Of a stretch of DNA of 64,000 bases, positions 56,348 through 64,000 are shown piece by piece (positions within the stretch are counted from its first letter, which is position 1; every line of letters begins with the position of its first letter). The notes beneath the pieces were generated by a model that had not been told where the DNA came from, did not search any database, and saw only the letters and a program-made list of their open reading frames with translations. Source of the stretch: Flavisolibacter longurius (GTDB lineage Bacteria > Bacteroidota > Bacteroidia > Chitinophagales > Chitinophagaceae); the NCBI GenBank assembly GCA_014163555.1, contig JACJGO010000003.1, forward strand, positions 248,001 through 312,000, in the 5' to 3' direction. The translations under genes were made by a program, and so were the position numbers.

Positions 56348-57679
56348 TTAGATAAACTTAGTAACACCCGGTACGGCAACCGGATAGTAACCTTCTTCGT
56401 TGGGCAATACCGGCGGTGGTGCATCCCAGGCATATACGGCCGGCTGCAGGCTGATTCCCGAGTTCAGCGCTTTGTCCCAGTGAATCACCTGTCCGCTGTA
56501 GGTAGCCATACGGCCCAGGATCGAAGTCATGGTGCTGTAGGCGCCGTTTTCAGCATCGGCAAATTTGTACTGCCCTTTGGCAATGGCTTCAAACAATTCA
56601 TCATGCTCAGTTTGATAGGGATTGTTTTCCGTTTTCCGGTCAAACTGGTAAACCGAGGTTCCTTTGCTGTCAACAATCTTTCCAGCACCGCAATGAATTC
56701 TTCCCTTGGTGCCCACCAGTAATTCATCCACACGGCTCATGGTTTTGGGCTGATGACGGCACTGGCTGTTCATCACCGTTCCATCGGCATATTCAAATTC
56801 CACGAAGTGGTGGTCGAAGATCTCGCCATGGTCTTTGCCTTTGCGCACCTCACGGCCACCCATACCCTGTGCTTTTACCGGGTAGGCGCCTTTGAACCAG
56901 TTAACCACATCGATGTTGTGAATATGCTGCTCGGCAATATGGTCACCGCAAAGCCAGTTGAAGTAGTACCAGTTGCGCATCTGGTATTCCATTTCGGTTT
57001 GACCGGGCTGGCGTTTTTTCACCCACACGCCGTCGTTGTTCCACCAGGCCTGGGCCGAAACAATCTCGCCGATGCTGTCTTTGCGTTTGAACAGTTCACG
57101 GTAAGAATTCTGGTAATGACGCTGCAGACCTACCACCACGTTCAGCTTTTTTTGCTTGGCGATGGCGGCAGCGGCCAGCACTTTTTGTACCCCGGCCGGA
57201 TCGGTAGCCACCGGCTTTTCCATGAATACATGTTTGCCCTGTTTTACCGCTTCTTCAAAATGCTGGGGACGAAATCCGGGCGGTGTGGCCAGGATCACGA
57301 CATCGGCGTGTTTGATGGCTTTTTCATACGCATCAAAACCGGTGTAGCGCCGTTCTTCCGGTACATCCACCTTGGCCTTTACATTTCCTTTGGCACCCCA
57401 GTCCGACAGGTCATCGGCCGTAAGGGTTTTGTAGCAGTCGTCCAGCCGGTCACGAAAGGCATCGGCCATAGCTACCAGCTTTACGTTTTGTTTGGTAAGA
57501 AGGGCCTGCATGGCAGCGCCGGTTCCGCGACCGCCGCAGCCGACTACCGCTACTTTGATGACATCATCGGCACCGGAAAAAAAGTTGGCCTGTGCAAACG
57601 ATGGCAATACCAGCAGTCCGCCAGCCAGCACAGAGCTTTGCCTGACGAAATCTCTGCGGCTTTTGTTGTTGTTATTCAT
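56348..57679 (-). CDS. Exported Gfo/Idh/MocA-family oxidoreductase with Tat leader
   Basis: A 443-residue oxidoreductase with a twin-arginine leader (KSRRDFVRQSSVLAGG, to about residue 32), so it works outside the cytoplasm and must carry its NAD(P) cofactor with it, as known for glucose-fructose oxidoreductase-type proteins. The Rossmann loop is VVGCGGRGTGAAM, the catalytic Lys is in MEKPVA, and the C-terminal domain has YYFNWLCGDHIAEQHIHNIDVVNWFKG, the conserved Asp/His motif of exported Bacteroidota members. It is the last gene of a leftward operon with an FGE-fold protein (gap 21 bases) and ApbE. A role in oxidising glycosides is inferred from neighbours. Confidence 0.92.
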   Translation of the reverse strand: MNNNNKSRRDFVRQSSVLAGGLLVLPSFAQANFFSGADDVIKVAVVGCGGRGTGAAMQALLTKQNVKLVAMADAFRDRLDDCYKTLTADDLSDWGAKGNVKAKVDVPEERRYTGFDAYEKAIKHADVVILATPPGFRPQHFEEAVKQGKHVFMEKPVATDPAGVQKVLAAAAIAKQKKLNVVVGLQRHYQNSYRELFKRKDSIGEIVSAQAWWNNDGVWVKKRQPGQTEMEYQMRNWYYFNWLCGDHIAEQHIHNIDVVNWFKGAYPVKAQGMGGREVRKGKDHGEIFDHHFVEFEYADGTVMNSQCRHQPKTMSRVDELLVGTKGRIHCGAGKIVDSKGTSVYQFDRKTENNPYQTEHDELFEAIAKGQYKFADAENGAYSTMTSILGRMATYSGQVIHWDKALNSGISLQPAVYAWDAPPPVLPNEEGYYPVAVPGVTKFI

Positions 57680-57700
57680 GATCGGCTTATTATACGTTGA

Positions 57701-58660
57701 TTATTGACCTAAATGCAATTTGTAAAACGCTTCGGCTTCTGCAGCACTGGGCTGCTTCACCGGCCGCACCACGCGGAATCCCACAAACTGCCCGTCAGTC
57801 AGCCACCACCGGCTTTTCGGAATCTGCGGGTCACGCTTGTTCCAATCCGGTATCCAGGAGCGGCGGGCTGCCGGCCGAAGGGCTTCGGCACCATCCTCAA
57901 ACGAGCCGCCACGCACCACACGGGGATGTTTGCTGGTGGGTGTAAGATACGGATCGGAAGCGTTATTCACAATTTTCGTGTAGCCGTCCTCGGTATATTG
58001 GTCCATCGTCCACTCGGCCACATTGCCCAGCATATCGTACAGTCCCCAAGCATTGGGAGCTTTTTGTCCCACCTTCTGGTACTTGTTTTTGCTGTTACCC
58101 TTGTGCCAGGCGTGTTTGTCCAGTTCTTTGGCATCGTTGCCAAACGGGTAAACGGTGGAGGTGCCGGCTTTAGCAGCGTATTCCCATTCAGCTTCTGTAG
58201 GCAGGCGGTAAAAGGTCCCGGTCTTCTGATACAGCCAGCGGCAATACATCAGGGCTGTAAACTGCTGCATGCTGTTGGCAGGGTAACCGCCTTCTTTGCC
58301 CATGCCCCAGGAAAGGTCAATGTATTGGGGGGAGGGGCGGGTGACGGCATCCACCTTTGTATTTTCAGGGAATACCTGGTCGTTGAAAAACACATCAAAT
58401 TCATCATGGGTAACCTCGTAGGCGCCCATCCAAAACGGGCTGATGGTAACCGTACGCTGCGGACCTTCATCTTGTTTGGCGGCAGGATCGGCGGCTACGC
58501 TGCCCATGGCAAAGCTGCCACCCTTAACAGGGACCAATTTAAATTTTAGCGTGGAGCCTGGAAGGCTTTGTTCGTAGGGTTGAAAACTGGCGTCAGGCGC
58601 TTGCGCCATCGGCAGTTTGCCACTTAAAAAAAGTAAAATTGTCAGACAGGTTCTTTTCAC
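57701..58660 (-). CDS. SUMF1/FGE-sulfatase-fold secreted protein lacking the catalytic cysteines
   Basis: A 319-residue protein with a signal peptide (1-19). The formylglycine-generating-enzyme fold runs from about residue 45 to 305: KGGSFAMGSVAADPAAKQDEG, MGAYEVTHDEFDVFF, YRLPTEAEWEYAAKAG, AWGLYDMLGNVAEWTMDQY, RVVRGGSFEDGAEALRPAARR, FVGFRVV. True FGEs have two Cys after the RGGSF motif; here that stretch contains none, so copper-dependent sulfatase activation is not expected. No sulfatase gene is in the window. It may be a structural or binding domain working with the oxidoreductase that follows after 21 bases. Confidence 0.86.
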   Translation of the reverse strand: MKRTCLTILLFLSGKLPMAQAPDASFQPYEQSLPGSTLKFKLVPVKGGSFAMGSVAADPAAKQDEGPQRTVTISPFWMGAYEVTHDEFDVFFNDQVFPENTKVDAVTRPSPQYIDLSWGMGKEGGYPANSMQQFTALMYCRWLYQKTGTFYRLPTEAEWEYAAKAGTSTVYPFGNDAKELDKHAWHKGNSKNKYQKVGQKAPNAWGLYDMLGNVAEWTMDQYTEDGYTKIVNNASDPYLTPTSKHPRVVRGGSFEDGAEALRPAARRSWIPDWNKRDPQIPKSRWWLTDGQFVGFRVVRPVKQPSAAEAEAFYKLHLGQ

Positions 58661-58706
58661 GAAAGCAAAATTTGTGACGGTGAAAAATAAGGAATCTGCA
58701 GCAGAA

Positions 58707-59699
58707 TTAGCTGCGCAAACGTTTTTTCATTCTCGCATTCATATGATAGCCAAGCTTTCCGTTTTGGATTTCGGTTATAAGAAGCGCTGCCTTTTCCCTG
58801 TCGGCAAGTTGCAAGCTTTCCTTTACCGAAAGTATGCTGCAAGCCGTGGCCAGCCAGTCGGCAGTAGCACCATCCGTGGCTACAACCGTTACGTTTCGCT
58901 GAAAGGGCACGCCGTACCCGGTTCGCGGATCGATAATGTGCGAATAGCGTTGTCCTCCGTGTTCGATAAACTGGTACAAATCTCCCGACGTAGCCACCGC
59001 ACCGTTTTGAAGAAGAAGCGTTTCGGTTAAGAGTTCGTCGGCCCTTTCCGGCAGATTGATACCGACCGTCCAGCCTTTTTTGCCGGGCGGCGGATGGCTG
59101 CAAACAAGATCGCCACCTGCATCGGCAAGCGCCGATTCTACGCCGGCAGTTTGCAAAAAACGGATCACCTCTTGCGCCACATAGCCTTTGGCAATGCCGC
59201 CCAGGTCAAGCTGCATTCCGGGATGGGTAAGGGTTGCCCTTTTTGCTTTGGCATCAAGCACCAGTTTTCGGTAACCGGTTTTTTGCTTTACCTGCCGGAT
59301 GCTGTCGGCTGCCGGAAAGCTTTTTTCTCTTCTTGCCTTTCGCCAAAGATGACTCAACGGGCCGATGGTAATATCATAGGCTCCAAGACTTTTTTGCGAA
59401 GCCCGCTGGCTTTGTTGCAAAACGATGGATAGTGGCTGTGACAACGGGAACCAATGGCCGCTACCGGCAGATCGGCTTAAGTGGTTCAGTTCGCTATCGG
59501 GCAGGTAGTCGCTAAAAATTTTGTTCAGGGAATCAACCAGGGCAAATGATTGGATAGCCAGGCTTTCTGCACGGGCAGAATCCGTGGTATAAAATACAAG
59601 GGTAAACGGTGAGCCCATTTTGGTAGCCGTGTACTGAAAGCGGGTTTGCGCCAGGCTGCAGGTATAACTAAAAAGGAAAAGATAGATGATCCGGTGCAC
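58707..59699 (-). CDS. apbE: FAD:protein FMN transferase (ApbE)
   Basis: Periplasmic flavin transferase that attaches FMN to Thr residues of partner proteins. A GTG start at 59699 gives a hydrophobic leader (HRIIYLFLFSYTCSLA) and 331 residues; the longer frame to 59942 runs through the start of the divergent S41 gene and is rejected. The family motifs are KMGSPFTLVFYT, SLGAYDITIGPLSHLW, LDLGGIAKGYVAQEVIRFL, ALADAGGDLVCS, GAVATSGDLYQF, YSHIIDPRTGYGV and ATDGATADWLATACSIL with the catalytic-site Asp and Thr. It is the first gene of the leftward operon; 46 bases separate it from the FGE-fold gene. A flavinylated target is not obvious in the window. Confidence 0.92.
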   Translation of the reverse strand: MHRIIYLFLFSYTCSLAQTRFQYTATKMGSPFTLVFYTTDSARAESLAIQSFALVDSLNKIFSDYLPDSELNHLSRSAGSGHWFPLSQPLSIVLQQSQRASQKSLGAYDITIGPLSHLWRKARREKSFPAADSIRQVKQKTGYRKLVLDAKAKRATLTHPGMQLDLGGIAKGYVAQEVIRFLQTAGVESALADAGGDLVCSHPPPGKKGWTVGINLPERADELLTETLLLQNGAVATSGDLYQFIEHGGQRYSHIIDPRTGYGVPFQRNVTVVATDGATADWLATACSILSVKESLQLADREKAALLITEIQNGKLGYHMNARMKKRLRS

Positions 59700-59839
59700 A
59701 GGAAACGGTTCAGTTGTGAAGGGTGAAAATACGGAAAACCGGCCACTGCCGGAAGGTTCTATAATCCTTGTTAAAGGCTGACAGTCAAACAATTCAATCC
59801 AGAGTTTAGCGTTATATTGCTTACCCTCAATTATCCAAT

Positions 59840-61210
59840 ATGCAATTTCAAAAAATCGTTGCTCCGGCCCTGTTGCTGGCCCTTTCCTTTGTTGCCTGCA
59901 AAAAGGAAATTTCTGAACAACAGGCTCCACCGGCACCCACACCTACAAACAACACCAGTACAGCGGACATGTTGAAAGATTCGACATTACTGTACACAAA
60001 GGATATTTATCTCTGGAATGAAAAAATCCCGGCTTCCTTTAATGCGAGAAATTATGCCGATCCCGCGGCGATCATGACGGCCATTCGGCAGTATGCGATT
60101 GAGCCCGGCTTTACCACTTCAGTTGACCGCTGGAGTTTTGCCATTGGTCAAAAAGAATGGGACAACGTCAGCAGCGGCGTAGCCGGTGATTTTGGCCTGA
60201 ACATTTTCTTTATGAAAGAAGGCGACCTGCGGGTTCGGGCCGTGGAGAAAAGTTCTCCCGCCGGACAGGCCGGTGTAAAAAGAGGCTGGCGAATTACCAG
60301 GATCAATGGCAACAGCAACATCACTACCTCCAATGCCAACTTTATTGTGGAGCAGCTTTACGAAAGCACCAGTACCCAGGTTACCTTTCAAAAGCCTGAT
60401 GGTGCAACAGTTGACCTGAGCCTGAATGCAGCCCTTTATCAGGAAGAGCCGGTTGTGATGGACACCGTTTATACCGTCAGCAACAAAAAGATTGGCTATT
60501 TCGTGTTTAATTCTTTCCTGGGCGATACTACAGCCGTGATGAATAGCTTCAGCCGCATTGCCAACCGTTTTGTTGCGGAAGGTGTGCAGGATGTGGTGGT
60601 TGACCTGCGCTACAACGGTGGCGGTTATGTAAGCCTTGCCGAAGACCTGGCCAACTACCTGGCACCGGCATCGGCCAATGGCGACGTGATGATGACACAG
60701 AAATTCAACAATGCCTATAGCCGCTACAATTCTACGGAACGATTCCGGAAGAAAGGTTCGCTTAACCTGAACCGCATCTTCTTTATCGTTGGCAGTGGTA
60801 CGGCATCGGCCAGCGAACTGCTGATCAACAGCCTCAAGCCTTATATGGAAGTAAAACTGTTGGGTGCCAGCAAAACCCACGGAAAACCGGTTGGCTATTT
60901 CCCGATTGAAGTGGGTACGGATTGGTATATCCTGCCGGTATCCTTTTTCACCGTGAACAAATCCGGCGAAGGGCATTATTATAACGGTATGGCCCTGAAC
61001 AGCCAGGTAGCCGATGGACTGGATAAAGACTGGGGCGACCGCGAAGAAACTTCTCTGGCCAGCGCCATCAATTTCATTACAACCGGTGCCTTCCGTACCG
61101 GTGTGCCGGGAAGAGCCAGCCGGTTGCCAAGCCAGATTGTATTGGATGCAAACAAAGCACTGGATGCACCCAACTTTAAAGGTGCGGTGGATACAAGAGG
61201 TTTACGCTAA
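59840..61210 (+). CDS. S41 C-terminal processing-type protease, lipoprotein
   Basis: A 456-residue lipoprotein (leader ending FVA-Cys20 followed by Lys-Lys). An N-terminal helical cap and a PDZ domain (about 125-195, VRAVEKSSPAGQAGVKRGWRITRINGN) precede the S41 peptidase core (about 215-380): VDLRYNGGGYVSLAEDLANYL, FIVGSGTASASELLINSL with the nucleophile Ser, and KTHGKPVGYFP with the catalytic Lys. A C-terminal Pro/Arg-rich end follows. It stands alone, divergent from the apbE operon and closed by a terminator. Such exported proteases process or degrade periplasmic proteins; no specific substrate can be named. Confidence 0.92.
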   Translation: MQFQKIVAPALLLALSFVACKKEISEQQAPPAPTPTNNTSTADMLKDSTLLYTKDIYLWNEKIPASFNARNYADPAAIMTAIRQYAIEPGFTTSVDRWSFAIGQKEWDNVSSGVAGDFGLNIFFMKEGDLRVRAVEKSSPAGQAGVKRGWRITRINGNSNITTSNANFIVEQLYESTSTQVTFQKPDGATVDLSLNAALYQEEPVVMDTVYTVSNKKIGYFVFNSFLGDTTAVMNSFSRIANRFVAEGVQDVVVDLRYNGGGYVSLAEDLANYLAPASANGDVMMTQKFNNAYSRYNSTERFRKKGSLNLNRIFFIVGSGTASASELLINSLKPYMEVKLLGASKTHGKPVGYFPIEVGTDWYILPVSFFTVNKSGEGHYYNGMALNSQVADGLDKDWGDREETSLASAINFITTGAFRTGVPGRASRLPSQIVLDANKALDAPNFKGAVDTRGLR

Positions 61211-61230
61211 AAACAAAAAGAGTTATGGAT

Positions 61231-61260
61231 AAAAGTCCTGCCGGTTGGCGGGACTTTTTT
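61231..61260 (+). terminator. Rho-independent terminator after S41 protease
   Basis: A 12-base stem AAAAGTCCTGCC / GGCGGGACTTTT (one T-G pair) with the loop GGTT, followed by Ts, 20 bases after the stop codon. Confidence 0.9.
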
Positions 61261-61482
61261 ATGAAAGGCCACGAAAGTTTTTGCCGGGAAGGCGCAAAAG
61301 CGGAAAGAATACAGGACGTACAGACTTATACTGTGATGTTTGGTTTTTACCGTGTAAACATGTAGTGACAATAAGGAAGAAATATCGTAATTCGAAAACG
61401 CAATAACTCATTATCCTAATATCCCAATATCCTTTTCTCTCCACCTTCCGGCGATTTTGAATTTATATCCTATCTTACTCGC

Positions 61483-62412
61483 ATGCAACGTCGTCATTTT
61501 TTAAAAGGAAGTATGGCTGCAGGAGCGGCCAGTCTTTTTGCAAACCCGCTGCTGGCGGGAGAAAACGTAAGTCCTAAACCCTTCGCCGCCGAGAAACCGT
61601 TCAACCTTGATTACGCCTTTCACGACGGCATGTTCCGTCATCATGCCGGGGCTGATTTTTTGGAGCAGATCAAATTCGGTCATTCGATGGGCTTTCGCTC
61701 CATTGAAGACAACGGCATGCGGGGCCGCACTCCCGAGCAGCAAAAAAAGATCGGGGAAACCCTGGCAAAGCTGGGCATGACCATGGGTGTTTTTGTAGCA
61801 CATGATATCGACTGGCAGAAGCCTTCCCTTTCCACCGGAAAAGCGGAGATCCGCGAAAAATTTCTTTCGCAGGTAAAAGAATCGGTGGAAGTGGCCAAAC
61901 GTTGCGGAGCCAAATACATGGTAGCCGTACCCGGGATTATCACACCGGGACTGGACACTAACTACCAAAAAGCTTACGTGCTGGAAACACTGCGCCGCGC
62001 AACGGATATCCTTGCGCCGCATAACCTCGTACTAACCCTGGAAACGCTCAACTTCCGCGATCATCCCAACCAACTCCTGCCGGATCCGGCAACTATTTAT
62101 GCGATGATCAAAGGCGTGAACAGCCCCGCCTGTAAAATGCAGTTTGATATTTACCATGTGCAGATCCACTGCGGCAATATCATTCCCAACCTCGATCTTT
62201 CCTGGGATGAAATCGGCTACCTGCAGATCGGCGATAACCCGGGCCGCAAAGAGCCTACTACCGGCGAGATCAATTATAAAAATGTGTTCAAACATATTTA
62301 CAACAAAGGCTTTAAAGGCATTCTGGGTATGGAGCATGGGATTTCCGCCCAGGGAAAAGAAGGAGAAGTAGCCATGCTGAAAGCGTACCGCGAAAGCGAT
62401 AGCTTCCGTTAA
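61483..62412 (+). CDS. Exported TIM-barrel isomerase (hydroxypyruvate isomerase-like)
   Basis: A 309-residue protein with a Tat-type leader (QRRHFLKGSMAAGAA to about residue 25). The AP-endonuclease-2-like barrel has FHDGMFRHHAGADFLEQIKF, GVFVAHDIDWQ, LVLTLETLNFRDHPNQLL, CKMQFDIYHVQIHCGNI, EIGYLQIGDNPGRKEPTTGEI and GILGMEHGIS, matching hydroxypyruvate/2-keto-sugar isomerase-type members with their His/Glu/Asp ligands. It is followed after 63 bases by a second barrel and then GH78, a probable three-gene transcript. Its sugar substrate is unknown. Confidence 0.87.
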   Translation: MQRRHFLKGSMAAGAASLFANPLLAGENVSPKPFAAEKPFNLDYAFHDGMFRHHAGADFLEQIKFGHSMGFRSIEDNGMRGRTPEQQKKIGETLAKLGMTMGVFVAHDIDWQKPSLSTGKAEIREKFLSQVKESVEVAKRCGAKYMVAVPGIITPGLDTNYQKAYVLETLRRATDILAPHNLVLTLETLNFRDHPNQLLPDPATIYAMIKGVNSPACKMQFDIYHVQIHCGNIIPNLDLSWDEIGYLQIGDNPGRKEPTTGEINYKNVFKHIYNKGFKGILGMEHGISAQGKEGEVAMLKAYRESDSFR

Positions 62413-62475
62413 CTTTCTTGGCAACGGCACAGTCAACAAATAAATAACAAGGACGGTTACACGTAATTAATTTTT

Positions 62476-63336
62476 ATGCAGCGAATTATTTTTTTGTTTT
62501 GTTGGCTGTGCTTTTCTTTTTTAGCCCCTGGCTTGCGGGCACAATCCATTCCGTCACTCGGCATGGTCAGTAGCCTGGAAAACGATAGTCTGCTCTATGC
62601 ATCGGGTTTCCGGCTGATTGGTACCTCGGTAGGTAGCCTGATCAGTCCATCCCTGAGCGAAGAAGTGTTCCAAGAAAATCTAAAAAAGATAGCGACGTTG
62701 AAATGCAGCCTGTACATGTGCAATGTGCTCTTTCCTCCCAACCTGAAAATTACCGGGCCGGACGTAAACGAAAAGGCCGTGCTGGATTACCTGGAGGCTG
62801 TTTTGCAACGGGCACAAAAGGCAGGCGTACCGCATTTGATTTTGGGCAGTGGTGGCGCAAGGCGGCTCCCGGAAGTGTATGATCCTAAAAAAGCAAAAGC
62901 CGATTTTGTGCTGCTGGCAAGAAAAATGGCCGAAGCCGCACAAAAAAAGAACGTCGTCGTTGTGCTTGAAAACTTAAACAGCACGGAAACCAATTTTCTC
63001 ACAACGCTCCGCGAAGCAGCCGATGTAGTGAGAACTGTTGATCACCCTTCCTTTCGCCTGAACGCCGATATCTACCACATGCTAAAAGTAGGCGAATCGC
63101 CGGACGAAATACGAAAGGCGGGTAACCTGATCATCTATTCGGAGATCGCTGAAAAAGAGGCTCGGACCTTGCCCGGCGTGGCAGGTGACAACTTCCGGCC
63201 TTACCTGCAGGCGTTAAAAGACATCCGCTTTAAAGGACCCATCATCATCGAAGGAAAAGTGAATGCACTGCATACAGATGCGCCTAAGGCCTTTTCGGCG
63301 CTAATGAAACAATTGCGGGAGGTTTATGTAAATTAG
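62476..63336 (+). CDS. Exported TIM-barrel sugar isomerase/epimerase-like protein, second copy
   Basis: A 286-residue protein with a Sec-type signal (1-22, ending LRA-Q), unlike the preceding barrel, which has a Tat leader. The barrel has HLILGSGGARRLPE, VVVLENLNSTETNFL (metal-ligand Glu), FRLNADIYHMLKVGE (Asp and His), SEIAEKEARTLPGV and GPIIIEGKVN. It is shorter and clearly diverged from the 61483 protein rather than a recent copy. It lies 63 bases after that gene and 18 before the GH78 gene, so the three are probably co-expressed. Substrate unknown. Confidence 0.8.
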   Translation: MQRIIFLFCWLCFSFLAPGLRAQSIPSLGMVSSLENDSLLYASGFRLIGTSVGSLISPSLSEEVFQENLKKIATLKCSLYMCNVLFPPNLKITGPDVNEKAVLDYLEAVLQRAQKAGVPHLILGSGGARRLPEVYDPKKAKADFVLLARKMAEAAQKKNVVVVLENLNSTETNFLTTLREAADVVRTVDHPSFRLNADIYHMLKVGESPDEIRKAGNLIIYSEIAEKEARTLPGVAGDNFRPYLQALKDIRFKGPIIIEGKVNALHTDAPKAFSALMKQLREVYVN

Positions 63337-63354
63337 AGAACAATCTCCTTGCGC

Positions 63355-64000
63355 ATGGTTCTATTCGCTGCACCCAGAGTATTTTCATCTTCGATTCGCG
63401 AACTATTTTCATACAGATTTTTCTTTTGTTTTCTCTCTCTATTCTTTTCAATTGTTGCCTTTGCCGTACCGCCTTTGCAGCCTGCCCGGCTCTTTTGCGA
63501 ATACAGGGAAAACCCCTTAGGTCTGGCCGAAGAAAAGCCCCGCTTTACCTGGACGCTGGCATCAGCAGAACGGAATCAGCAACAAGCGGCATATGAAATT
63601 CAGGTGAGTGATAACCTTTCACAACTGCTGCAGGGCAAAGGCGATGTTTGGCAATCCGGAAAAGTGCCCTCTTCACAAAATATATTGATTGATTATGAAG
63701 GAGAGCCTTTGCGCTCTTTTACCCGTTATTTCTGGCGGGTGAAGGTATATAACGGGACAGGTGAAGCTTCTGCTTGGAGCAAGCCGGCCTGGTTTGAAAC
63801 AGCTATGCTAAAGAAGGAGGATTGGAAAGCGGCCTGGATTGGTGATGGAAGCAAACAGTTTGCGAAGGACGAGGATTTTTATGGTGATGACCCGGCGCCA
63901 TTATTTCGCAAAACATTTCCGGTGCGGAGAAAGCTGGCCAGTGCAAGGCTTTATGTTTCGGGACTGGGTTATTTTGAAGGCTTCCTCAACGGCAAAAAGA
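63355..64000 (+). CDS. GH78 alpha-L-rhamnosidase, N-terminal part (cut by window edge)
   Basis: An open frame from the ATG at 63355 runs off the right edge, giving 215 residues. After an N-terminal hydrophobic leader (FFFCFLSLFFSIVAFA) it shows the fibronectin-like GH78 start: LFCEYRENPLGLAEEKPRFTW, AYEIQVSDN, YFWRVKVYNGTGEASAWSKPAWFETAM, then the rhamnosidase N-terminal domain with WKAAWIGDG, PAPLFRKTFPVRRKLASARLYVSGLGYFEGFLNGK. GH78 removes terminal alpha-L-rhamnose from plant polysaccharides and flavonoid glycosides. It follows the second TIM-barrel gene by 18 bases. The catalytic domain lies outside the window. Confidence 0.9.
   Translation, partial: MVLFAAPRVFSSSIRELFSYRFFFCFLSLFFSIVAFAVPPLQPARLFCEYRENPLGLAEEKPRFTWTLASAERNQQQAAYEIQVSDNLSQLLQGKGDVWQSGKVPSSQNILIDYEGEPLRSFTRYFWRVKVYNGTGEASAWSKPAWFETAMLKKEDWKAAWIGDGSKQFAKDEDFYGDDPAPLFRKTFPVRRKLASARLYVSGLGYFEGFLNGKK

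Noticed and set aside
56753-57700. 315-codon plus-strand frame opposite the exported dehydrogenase
   Set aside because: It lies antisense to a Gfo/Idh/MocA protein with Tat leader and clear motifs; no domain is seen in the plus frame.
57701-58660. Active formylglycine-generating enzyme
   Set aside because: The catalytic Cys pair is missing and no sulfatase gene is in the window.
59699-59942. Longer ApbE start at 59942
   Set aside because: It would overlap the start of the divergent S41 lipoprotein gene and add 81 residues without family similarity.
60119-60976. 285-codon minus-strand frame inside the S41 protease gene
   Set aside because: Antisense shadow of a gene with PDZ and S41 motifs.
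1-64000. tRNA, rRNA, CRISPR arrays and prophage genes
   Set aside because: No tRNA arm patterns, rRNA-like segments, regularly spaced repeats or phage structural genes were recognised on reading both strands.

Overview
The window reads as a chromosomal segment of a Bacteroidota bacterium, most like a soil or plant-associated Chitinophagaceae-type organism. The evidence is two SusC/SusD pairs, many lipoproteins with Cys-Lys-Lys after the lipobox, a type IX secretion sorting domain, an ELWxxDGT repeat protein, LytS/LytTR signalling, and weak or absent Shine-Dalgarno sequences. The genus is inference. No rRNA, tRNA, CRISPR array, phage or intact insertion sequence was seen.

Region 1 (1-13352) is a xylan-to-xylose locus. 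A leftward set holds a LacI regulator, a GH115 alpha-glucuronidase, a GH10 xylanase lipoprotein and a GPH-type sugar symporter cut by the window edge. A divergent rightward set holds a GH10 xylanase with a carbohydrate-binding module inserted in its catalytic domain, xylulokinase, xylose isomerase, a sodium/solute symporter and an SGNH acetylesterase. Together they cover removal of glucuronic acid and acetyl groups, backbone cutting, uptake, and entry into the pentose phosphate pathway. No SusC/SusD pair and no beta-xylosidase lie in this part.

Region 2 (13517-29368) is a mannan/glucomannan polysaccharide utilisation locus. It has an AraC regulator, SusC, SusD, a TIG-domain surface glycan-binding lipoprotein, GH26 mannanase, a sodium/solute symporter, GH130 mannosylglucose phosphorylase, a cellobiose/mannobiose 2-epimerase, a LamG-like plus PD40 propeller protein, and a GH9 endoglucanase. 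The expected route is mannan to mannobiose to mannosyl-glucose to mannose-1-phosphate plus glucose. A 13-base operator-like sequence is shared by the control regions of regions 1 and 2.

Region 3 (29464-40320) is mixed: a rhodanese-like protein, a Gfo/Idh/MocA oxidoreductase, a mini HExxH protein, a DHFR-like reductase, peptidase E, a small membrane protein, a SelW-like protein, a T9SS-secreted ELWxxDGT protein, an ECF sigma factor overlapping a membrane protein, a LytS/LytTR pair and small hypotheticals. Region 4 (40321-46277) is an isolated SusC/SusD pair between two gene-poor stretches.

Region 5 (46278-64000) holds a PepSY-like secreted protein, a four-PAS histidine kinase and an aldose epimerase-like protein. 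These are followed by genes that could form a keto-sugar glycoside pathway: two Gfo/Idh/MocA dehydrogenases, three TIM-barrel isomerase/epimerase-like proteins, a DUF1080 (3-keto-disaccharide hydrolase family) lipoprotein and an MFS transporter. Also present are a succinate-semialdehyde dehydrogenase, an ApbE flavin transferase, an FGE-fold protein lacking catalytic cysteines, an S41 protease and the start of a GH78 alpha-L-rhamnosidase cut by the right edge.
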